A stretch of 64,000 bases of DNA, taken from Candidatus Rokuibacteriota bacterium (GTDB taxonomy: Bacteria; Methylomirabilota; Methylomirabilia; Rokubacteriales; CSP1-6). The notes below the pieces were generated by a model that ran no database searches, was not told the origin of the DNA, and was given only the letters and a program-made list of their open reading frames with translations. The translations under genes were made by a program, and so were the position numbers. Where the stretch lies: positions 1-64,000 of the forward strand of contig QHRU01000050.1 of NCBI GenBank assembly GCA_003220225.1. Reading direction: 5' to 3'. Of this stretch, positions 58,405 through 64,000 are shown in pieces (position 1 is the stretch's first letter; each line of letters begins with the position of its first letter).

Positions 58405-58834
58405 AGCTAACCAGCCTCACCCCCTCGGTCTTTTTCTTCCACCACGTCTTGTCGGGGTGCATCTCGTACTTGTTGGCTTTCAAGCCGCGGATCAACGCCG
58501 AGTAGACGGAGGCACGGCTGTAGGTCGCGTCGAGGCGGTCCTTAATTTGGGCCCGCACGTCGGGCTCAGTGAGGCCCCGATCGACCGAAAGGATGGTGTC
58601 GATGTGCTCCACGACTCGTCCGCGCGGCGTCTTGCCGTTCGCCTCGGTGGCGTCGACGGCCGGCTTCCTCGGTCGCTTGCCCATTGAGGCTTCGTATTCC
58701 GCGATGGTGTTCTTGTGAACGGCGATACGACGGCCGAGGTCGGCGTACTCCTTTTCGAGCTTGGCGAGGACGGGCACGGCAGCGACAGCCGCCAGTCGGA
58801 GGGCTTCGCGTTCTTCGTCAGTGAGTCGCCCCAT
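58403..58834 (-). CDS. hypothetical protein, possible DNA-binding, 143 residues
   Basis: An N-terminal coiled region (LTDEEREALRLAAVAAVPVL; KNTIAEYEASMGKRP) is followed by a winged-helix-like part (TILSVDRGLTEPDVRAQIKD, SRASVYSALIRGLKANKYEM). This layout suggests a small regulator. ATG at 58834 has GGAGG eight bases upstream. A promoter with an overlapping inverted repeat lies just upstream, consistent with self-regulation, though this is inference. Confidence 0.6.
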   Translation of the reverse strand: MGRLTDEEREALRLAAVAAVPVLAKLEKEYADLGRRIAVHKNTIAEYEASMGKRPRKPAVDATEANGKTPRGRVVEHIDTILSVDRGLTEPDVRAQIKDRLDATYSRASVYSALIRGLKANKYEMHPDKTWWKKKTEGVRLVS

Positions 58835-58856
58835 CCTGTAAACCTCCAGGCTAATT

Positions 58857-58894
58857 GGTACGTCCAAAGTACCGAACGCATCACAGCAGGTCAA
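58857..58894 (-). promoter_or_regulatory. candidate promoter with overlapping operator-like inverted repeat
   Basis: On the minus strand TTGACC (58894-58889) and TACTTT (58871-58866) are 17 bases apart. GGTAC (58857-58861) and GTACC (58869-58873) form an inverted repeat with a 7-base centre covering the -10 and start site. The ATG at 58834 is about 25 bases after the predicted start. Confidence 0.35.
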
Positions 58895-59076
58895 GATCGA
58901 AAACTGTTGCGTCCGAACGGGATAAAACGCATCATTCGGAGGCGAAACTTTAATTCAATACCATATGTAGACCCCAAGGGATAGGGGGTGATTCGAATCG
59001 GACCCCAAGCTGCATATTTCGGCATTGTTTCGGGTTGTTAGACGGCGGGGGTCGGTAGGCAAAGTAGGGCGAGCAC

Positions 59077-59298
59077 TCAGTCCGGACCCTCACGCCGCTG
59101 ATCTGCGCGGCGACCTGATCCCGGTCGCGAATCCGGACGCGTTCTTTTCTTCCCCGCCTTCTTCTTAAGTTTCTGGACCTGCTCCGTGAGGTCGGCGATC
59201 CGCTCGAGGTATTTGGCTCGTTCCCTAAGCTGCTGCGGCGTCGGATTCTTGGTTCCCGGCGGGCGTCCGGGTCCCCGTCGTGGTCCACGTCTCGCCAT
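59077..59298 (-). CDS. small basic protein with AT-hook-like motif
   Basis: Protein of 73 residues. RRGPRRGPGRPPGTKN near the N-terminus resembles an AT-hook (GRP core), followed by a coiled stretch (LRERAKYLERIADLTEQVQK) and a Lys/Arg-rich tail. Probably binds DNA. ATG at 59298 lies after GGGGGCT. An AT-rich patch at 59318-59346, unusual here, precedes it and may hold its promoter; no clear boxes were assigned. 58895-59076 holds no gene. Confidence 0.55.
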   Translation of the reverse strand: MARRGPRRGPGRPPGTKNPTPQQLRERAKYLERIADLTEQVQKLKKKAGKKRTRPDSRPGSGRRADQRREGPD

Positions 59299-59377
59299 TT
59301 GTAGCCCCCTGCGAAATTTATAAAAGAATGATTAATAAATATTTTCGCGGCGTCAAGGCCCCCGGTCAGCCGAGGGC

Positions 59378-59758
59378 TTAGAATTCCCGGCGTACGTTCA
59401 CACCGCCGACCTGCAGCGCCGGCCCTGGCTCGTCCCCGAGGCTTTTCAAGGTCAAGTGCTTCTTAGTGAGGTGTCCGCCACTCCAGCAGAGCAGAACGTC
59501 GGCGTCGGCGTGCATCGCTGCTCGGTTGCAGATATTGAGAAGCACCAGTGCCTCGTCTCTCGAGAGCGCGGCGCCGACCGGCATGGCGAGGCTCCAGAGC
59601 TTCGGCTCGCCCGGCAGCAGCTGCACGCCGATGTCGACGTCGCCGTCCGCCGCGCGCGAGTTCAGCGTCGCGAGCACGTTGCATATCTCGTCGTTCGTGA
59701 GGACGAAGCCCTCCGGGATCTCGAGCCGGCGCGCGGGCTGCGGGGTGCGTTTCTTCAC
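59378..59758 (-). CDS. hypothetical protein, 126 residues
   Basis: Unrecognised. It reads LEIPEGFVLTNDEICNVLAT, then DIGVQLLPGEPKLWSLAMPV and RDEALVLLNICNRAAMHADA. GTG at 59758 overlaps the upstream stop as GTGA. Mixed alpha/beta, no membrane segment. Co-translated with the gene before it. Confidence 0.55.
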   Translation of the reverse strand: MKKRTPQPARRLEIPEGFVLTNDEICNVLATLNSRAADGDVDIGVQLLPGEPKLWSLAMPVGAALSRDEALVLLNICNRAAMHADADVLLCWSGGHLTKKHLTLKSLGDEPGPALQVGGVNVRREF

Positions 59759-60066
59759 TCGCCGAGGCTCTCGAGCGTCCACTCCGGCAGTTCCTCGAGC
59801 CCGCGCAGGATTGCCTCTGCGACCTCCGCCGTCTCGTCGCCGATCGCGAGCACAAACTGCTCAATGAACTCGTCGCGGTGCCCTGTGATCCAGCGTCGGA
59901 GGCGCTGGCGAGCCGATCGCCGACCGGCGACGCGATCGCACGGCGTCAACGGCCGGCCGAGCCACTCCTCCGCCGATTCGAGCCGCTCCATCTCCTCGGC
60001 GTCGATGAACAGCGCGGCGACGAGCGAGAACAGCACGCGCTGACGTTGGCGTGGCGAGAACGGCAT
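59755..60066 (-). CDS. hypothetical phage protein, 103 residues
   Basis: Helical protein beginning MPFSPRQRQRVLFSLVAALF with acidic helices (EEMERLESAEEWLG; DETAEVAEAILRGLEELPEW). ATG at 60066 has GGAGG at good spacing. It starts 20 bases after the terminase remnant ends. No function assigned. Confidence 0.6.
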   Translation of the reverse strand: MPFSPRQRQRVLFSLVAALFIDAEEMERLESAEEWLGRPLTPCDRVAGRRSARQRLRRWITGHRDEFIEQFVLAIGDETAEVAEAILRGLEELPEWTLESLGE

Positions 60067-60085
60067 TTCGACCCTCCCCGGTGGG

Positions 60086-61440
60086 TCAGAACTGCTGCCT
60101 GTGCACGGCCGCGCCGACGATCGTCGGCGACAACGTCGCGATCGTCCGCGCCCCGCTCGCTCGGCGCGCCAGCGCCGAGAGCAGCGCACCGGCCGCGGCG
60201 TTGGCGACATCATCGTGCCCGCCCGGCCGACGTCGCCGACTCGTACCCGATGCCGTGCTCGCGGAACCGTTCCCGTGGCCACTCCCCGGCGTACTTGTCC
60301 CCGCGCACCCTCGTCACGCCATAGCGCCGCAGCACCTGGGTGAACTCACGCACGACGTCGGACGGATTGAACGGCGGCCGCCGCTCCAGCACGACGTCGA
60401 GCACCGCGCGCGCCTCCCCTCCTGCCTTTGCCCGCTCGCGGTGCGCGATCGCCAACGTCATCGCGTCGTGCGAGCCGCCGCTCGGATCCACGAACGCGAC
60501 GTATTGCTCGGTCCGCTGCGGTGGCAGCTCGCGGCGCGCCGATGCCACCACCGCCTCGAGCGCCTCCGGCGAGAGAAAGTCCTCCAGGTCGCGCCGGAAG
60601 ACGGCTCCCCATTCCGCGGCCGCCGACGTGTCGTCGTCGACGTACGCGTCCGCCACCGTCTGCTCGTCGACGGTCGGATTCATCGACCGCGTGTCGGCCT
60701 GCCAGACGAGGACCGGATCTCCGTCCTGCGCCCAGTGGCGCCGATACGCCTCCCACAATGCCCCACGTCGGGCGTACGGCGAGCTGATGCACAGCAACAG
60801 CGCGCCCGGCACCGTCACGAGCCCGGGACGGAGCCCGGCCAAGATCTCGTGGTCGGGGTTGGCCGCGCCCTCGTCGCCGCGCCAGAACGCCAGCTCGTCG
60901 CAGATCGCCGCCACGATCGTGTAGCCGCGCACGAGCCGGAAGTTCGCGCTGTGAACCTCGATCGTCAACCCGTTGTCGAGATCGAGCGCCTCCCGCGTCG
61001 GGCGCACGACCATCGCCTTCAGCATCGGCACGGCGTCGAGCAGCCCTGTGATGTACCGCATCACGACGCGCGCCTGGCGACGATCGGCCGCGATGATCAT
61101 CACCGTCGCGCGCTCCCCCGGCGCCAGCACGCCCAGCCGGCGCCAATCGCGGAAGCACGCGAGGTACACTGCGACGAGCGCCGCGATGCGACTCTTGCCC
61201 CCCCGCCGTCCGACGACGAGCCACCCCTCGCGACTCGCCGTCGTAGGCAGCGCCTGGCGGCCGGTATGGCGCCTGTACAGCGCGATCGCATCGTCCGGCG
61301 ACTCCGTGCTCAGCAATCCGAACAACGCGCCCAGGAACACCCGCCACGCGCGCCACGACAGCCCTGAGAACCACCGGCCGAACAGCTCCGGGTCCTCCAT
61401 CGCCTGCAGCAGCGTCGGACCGCCGGCGCCGGCGCTCAAG
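60086..61440 (-). pseudogene. terL: phage terminase large subunit, internal deletion and frameshift
   Basis: The ATPase half is intact: Walker A VGRRGGKS (about 77-83), Walker B AICDELAFW (D181, E182), then the nuclease domain opening VAFVDPSGGSHDAMTLAIAH. After FREHGIGYE near 60230 the frame runs to a stop at 60210. In another frame the normal end GGHDDVANAAAGAL continues to a stop at 60086. Roughly 50 residues that should lie between the two are missing, including part of the nuclease domain. Start: TTG at 61440 overlapping the upstream stop as TTGA, or ATG at 61400. DNA packaging would be lost unless this is a sequence error. Confidence 0.8.
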
Positions 61441-61999
61441 ATTTGACTTGTCGCTCGCCTCCGACAACCTCGACGAGTGGCCGTCGATACGTGCGATCCG
61501 GCCGCGGCAGATCGCAGACCGCTCCCAGCCGCCACTGCAGGTACCCCGCGATCTGCACGTCGAGATTCAGGCGTGCCCGTGGCCGGCCCAGGTCGTGCGA
61601 GATGCGGAACATGTTCTTGCCGACGAGGGCCAACGCGTTGCAGGCCGCGACGAGGTCCTCGGCCGCACGCTCGACGGCCCGTGCCGCCGCTTCCCGCCGC
61701 GGAAGCAGCTCGGCGAGCTGCCGCTGCAGCTCCCGACGTCGATCCTCCGCCTGTTTGGCTGCCGCGGCCGCGTCTCGGTCCACGCGCTCACGATCGGCCA
61801 GCTCCTGGCGCTCCTCGTCGCGCTCCAACGCGGCGATCGCGCTTTCGATCTCCTCGAGCTCGCGGGCGGCGCCGCGCTTGCCTTCCCGCGCGTCCAGCGC
61901 GAGCGCGCGCCGGCGCCGCTCGAGATCCGCCAGCTTCGTGGTCGTCTGCCCCTCGCTCGCCTCGCTCGCCGTCGTCATTTGGCCGCTCGTCGTCGTCAT
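61436..61999 (-). CDS. coiled-coil protein of unknown function
   Basis: Protein of 187 residues. A Thr/Ser-rich start is followed by a long coiled coil (about 25-130; LADLERRRRALALDAREGKR, ELEEIESAIAALERDEERQE). The C-terminal part (NMFRISHDLGRPRARLNLDV) is globular. ATG at 61999 overlaps the upstream stop as ATGA. Position just before terL would suit a packaging or small-terminase-like role; no direct evidence. Confidence 0.6.
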   Translation of the reverse strand: MTTTSGQMTTASEASEGQTTTKLADLERRRRALALDAREGKRGAARELEEIESAIAALERDEERQELADRERVDRDAAAAAKQAEDRRRELQRQLAELLPRREAAARAVERAAEDLVAACNALALVGKNMFRISHDLGRPRARLNLDVQIAGYLQWRLGAVCDLPRPDRTYRRPLVEVVGGERQVKS

Positions 62000-62631
62000 T
62001 TGCCCTCCGTTTTCGTGGGAGATGCTGGAACCACCGTGGAACCATGCTGCGGAAGTGGTCGATCTACAGCGCCTTTTTCCGCCGCCTCTGATCCGTGATC
62101 AGTTGGGCGGCCCGTCGCGCCATACCGCTGGGCGACGTACTCCGAGAGATCGCGGCCCTTCAGCGCGCGCCGCTCGAGCCCGAGCGACGTCAGCAGACGC
62201 ACCAGTGAGTCCACGAGCTGCTGCCGCTCGCGCAGCACGGGGAACACAGCGCGCCGGCGGGCGTCGACGAGCCTGGGCTGCGCCATCAGGAACGCATCGA
62301 GGTGGTCGACGTACAGCCGCGTCCGCGTGGCCAGCTCGACGAGCGACCGCTGCGCCGCTGAGACGTCGCCGCCGAGGTCGCGCACGAGCTCGTCGCGCCA
62401 CGCGATGAGATCCCGGGCCGCCGCCGTCCGCCGATCAATGGCGCTCAGCCCGCGCACCTTCACCTGGGCCTTGAGCACGTTCAACCCGTGACGCGAGTAG
62501 GGTCGTGTATCTTTCGTGCTACTCGTCGAGCGCTGTTTCTCTCGACGAATCGCGCCGTTTACACGCGTCGTCGCTGAAGATTCCCCGCTTGACGACGAGG
62601 CTGACTCGTGCGTGCCCGCTCCTCCGCTCAC
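61996..62631 (-). CDS. phage protein, possible small-terminase equivalent
   Basis: Protein of 211 residues: a Ser/Thr-rich start, a basic segment RPYSRHGLNVLKAQVKVRGL, then a helical core (RDLIAWRDELVRDLGGDVSA; LVDHLDAFLMAQ-like and RERQQLVDSLVRLLTSLGLE). I recall similar proteins near terminases in prophages, but the role is not established. GTG at 62631 directly follows the upstream TGA. Confidence 0.6.
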   Translation of the reverse strand: MSGGAGTHESASSSSGESSATTRVNGAIRREKQRSTSSTKDTRPYSRHGLNVLKAQVKVRGLSAIDRRTAAARDLIAWRDELVRDLGGDVSAAQRSLVELATRTRLYVDHLDAFLMAQPRLVDARRRAVFPVLRERQQLVDSLVRLLTSLGLERRALKGRDLSEYVAQRYGATGRPTDHGSEAAEKGAVDRPLPQHGSTVVPASPTKTEGK

Positions 62632-62937
62632 TCAGACCATTGGGTCCGGTAGTCCATGCTCGTAGCGGTGGCGCGCTCGTTCCCGAGCCGCCTCTGTTTC
62701 ACCGGCCTTCACGAGCGCGGCCTGCTCGCGATGCCACAGCCGATCTTGAATCATGCGGCCCCAGAGATGCTCGGCGTCCGGCCACATCGCCTCAAGCTCC
62801 TCACGCGGTGCGTTCACGCGCTCGGCCCACGCCTCGAGAGCAGTCGCCCACGGCATCCGCCTGGCGTCGTCGGCCAGCTGGATCACAGCATCATTGGCCA
62901 TGTCCTCGAGCACCGCCCACGTCTGCTGACTGTCCAT
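62632..62937 (-). CDS. hypothetical phage protein, 101 residues
   Basis: Helical, Trp-rich protein (MDSQQTWAVLEDMANDAVIQ; LEAWAERVNAPREELEAMWP). ATG at 62937 is chosen; two GTG codons just before are alternatives. Adjacent to the next gene with no gap. Unrecognised. Confidence 0.55.
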   Translation of the reverse strand: MDSQQTWAVLEDMANDAVIQLADDARRMPWATALEAWAERVNAPREELEAMWPDAEHLWGRMIQDRLWHREQAALVKAGETEAARERARHRYEHGLPDPMV

Positions 62938-62970
62938 CACCACCTGACCGTTCCCTTCGCGCGCAGCGTT

Positions 62971-63516
62971 TCAGTTCTTGAGCCCCAGGATGGAATAGCC
63001 GTGCGCCAGCACGTCATTCGCGGCGCCCGTCGTCGGGCTCGCGCCTGTCACCTTCAGCACAATATCCGCGGCGAGGTTCTCCGCCGGCGCCGTCTTCGTC
63101 ATCACCTCGGCCGTGGCGGTGTCGGCGGTGTACTCGCCGATGCCGAGCTGCGTGGCTGCCCCGGAGCGCACGATCTCCGCGATCAGCCACCAGGCCTTGC
63201 CGTTCAGCACGACGACACCGCTGCTCACGAGCGTGGTGGCGCCGAACTGCATCGTGACGCGCTTGTTGTTGCCGTTTACGGCGAAGACGCCCCAGGCGCT
63301 GACGACGAGCCGGTCACCGTCCTTGGGCAGCGTCTTCGCCTTGATCGTCGTGCTGAACAGCGTGTCGTCCGTTGTGTCGGCGAGGTTCCCCACGCCGGCG
63401 ATCGAGAACTTCGACTCGAGCAGAAGCGGCACGATGCCGAGCAGACTTCCGGGGTCGCCCATCCGGCCTTTCAGCTGCCCCACCAGTCCCATCCCTCTGT
63501 CCAGTCGATGCGGCAT
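62971..63516 (-). CDS. probable phage structural protein (beta-rich)
   Basis: Protein of 181 residues, rich in beta-prone Val/Thr stretches (DTLFSTTIKAKTLPKDGDRL, KRVTMQFGATTLVSSGVVVL, KAWWLIAEIVRSGAATQLGI). The pattern resembles the jelly-roll domain of tail or decoration proteins; no family is named. ATG at 63516 has GGAGG upstream. Confidence 0.55.
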   Translation of the reverse strand: MPHRLDRGMGLVGQLKGRMGDPGSLLGIVPLLLESKFSIAGVGNLADTTDDTLFSTTIKAKTLPKDGDRLVVSAWGVFAVNGNNKRVTMQFGATTLVSSGVVVLNGKAWWLIAEIVRSGAATQLGIGEYTADTATAEVMTKTAPAENLAADIVLKVTGASPTTGAANDVLAHGYSILGLKN

Positions 63517-63546
63517 CAGGTCCTCCCCCTGTTGGTGTGGTGCGGT

Positions 63547-63795
63547 TCAGTTCCGGATGGACCGATCGGCGATGCCGCGCCACTCGATCTGCGCCAAGCC
63601 CTCGAGCGTGACTGCATCGCGCTCAGAGACGTACGGGATCTGCTGCCGATACGCGATCGCGCCTAGAACCGCCACCTCCGCGTCGCTCACCCGCTCGTCC
63701 GTGGCGCGAGCGTGTTCCGCGATCAGATGGTCGACGACGACGGCCAGCTCCTCGCCCACGTCCGCCCCGCAGATTGCGCACGCGGTGTGGGTCAT
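63547..63795 (-). CDS. small zinc-finger-like protein
   Basis: Protein of 82 residues. CAICGADVGEELAVVVDHLI and AEH give a C-x2-C...H-x4-H arrangement typical of a C2H2-like zinc site. The rest is helical. ATG at 63795 overlaps the upstream stop as ATGA. Unknown role in the element. Confidence 0.6.
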   Translation of the reverse strand: MTHTACAICGADVGEELAVVVDHLIAEHARATDERVSDAEVAVLGAIAYRQQIPYVSERDAVTLEGLAQIEWRGIADRSIRN

Positions 63796-63989
63796 GGCCG
63801 GCCCTCCTCCGGTTCCGCAGTGGTGGTTTCAGCAGTGGTCGGCGGTTCCACGCCGAACAGCTGTTCCGCGAGCACGGCAGCGCGAGCGAGGCGGCCACGA
63901 AGCGCGGCGCCTCGCTCCACAGCGTCATACCTCCCGCGGGCGGCTTCGGCGCCGAGGCTGTACAACGCATCCGCCGCTCTCAGCGCCAT
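63792..63989 (-). CDS. hypothetical phage protein, 65 residues
   Basis: Ala-rich helical protein (MALRAADALYSLGAEAARGR) with a Thr/Glu-rich tail (TTAETTTAEPEEGRP). ATG at 63989 is close to the window edge. Co-translated with the zinc-finger gene. No function. Confidence 0.5.
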   Translation of the reverse strand: MALRAADALYSLGAEAARGRYDAVERGAALRGRLARAAVLAEQLFGVEPPTTAETTTAEPEEGRP

Positions 63990-64000
63990 CGTGAGTTTTC

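Larger units (their letters stand above)
53574..64000. mobile_element. prophage-like integrated element, left end at tRNA-Thr, right end outside window
   Basis: Starts with an integrase overlapping tRNA-Thr and continues with HTH regulators, zinc-binding small proteins, a tRNA-Asn, a terminase large subunit remnant and short structural or unknown genes, almost all on the minus strand with overlapping ends. No second copy of the tRNA segment is seen up to base 64000, so the other attachment site lies beyond. The terminase deletion suggests a defective element. No capsid, portal or lysis gene is seen in the window. Confidence 0.8.

Noticed and set aside
59755-60282. 175-residue version of the gene after the terminase
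   Set aside because: The first 72 codons overlap the terminase remnant and are Arg-rich; ATG 60066 with GGAGG is the credible start.
1-64000. CRISPR array or cas genes
   Set aside because: No regularly spaced exact repeats and no Cas-like protein were seen; the only repeats are the degenerate units at 36886-36997.

Overview
The window is very GC-rich (by eye around 70 percent or more in the left two thirds) and bacterial. It combines a large envelope polysaccharide locus, a selenoprotein of the glycine/proline reductase B family, a CaiB-type CoA transferase, an LLM flavin oxidoreductase and a degraded prophage. This is compatible with a deep-branching soil or subsurface lineage such as Rokubacteria/Methylomirabilota. 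That placement is inference from gene content; no rRNA or marker gene is present to prove it.

Layout. (1) 1-35.6 kb, minus strand: 28 genes in one direction, read from a candidate promoter at about 35.62-35.65 kb. The order is Wza-type export protein, ExeA-like ATPase, degenerate HD-GYP protein, Wzc-type chain-length/kinase protein, a Wzy-like polymerase/ligase, a Wzx flippase, then methyltransferases, GT2, GT4 and GT87-type glycosyltransferases (three of them fused), a zinc-ribbon sugar epimerase, an asparagine-synthase-like amidotransferase, PHP, WbqC, PIG-L and DegT proteins, a WecA/MraY-type initiating transferase and GalU, cut by the window edge. Together they describe a Wzx/Wzy-type pathway: precursor (GalU), initiation on lipid (WecA type), sugar modification and assembly, flipping, polymerisation, length control and export. 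Seventeen junctions are four-base stop/start overlaps, and several carry a small GC hairpin that covers the Shine-Dalgarno sequence of the next gene.

(2) 35.7-50.2 kb, mixed strands: HtrA protease with a good terminator; a cytidylate-kinase-like/BON fusion and a lone GvpL/F-like protein; a TPR protein with a single-domain response regulator; LemA plus an M48 protease; a selenoprotein with in-frame UGA and SECIS-like hairpin followed by a CoA transferase; a PilX-like pilus protein with a sigma54-like promoter; a hydrolase and an LLM oxidoreductase. (3) 50.2-53.5 kb: lower-GC accessory DNA with small unknown genes, a secreted tannase/feruloyl-esterase-like protein and a remnant tyrosine recombinase.

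(4) 53.54-64 kb: a tRNA-Thr(CGT) approached by recombinase reading frames from both sides, then a prophage-like element, mostly minus strand and continuing beyond the window. It has an integrase whose last codons lie inside the tRNA, HTH regulators, zinc-binding small proteins, a tRNA-Asn, a terminase large subunit with an internal deletion and frameshift, and small structural or unknown genes. The terminase damage suggests the element is decaying, unless it is an assembly error.
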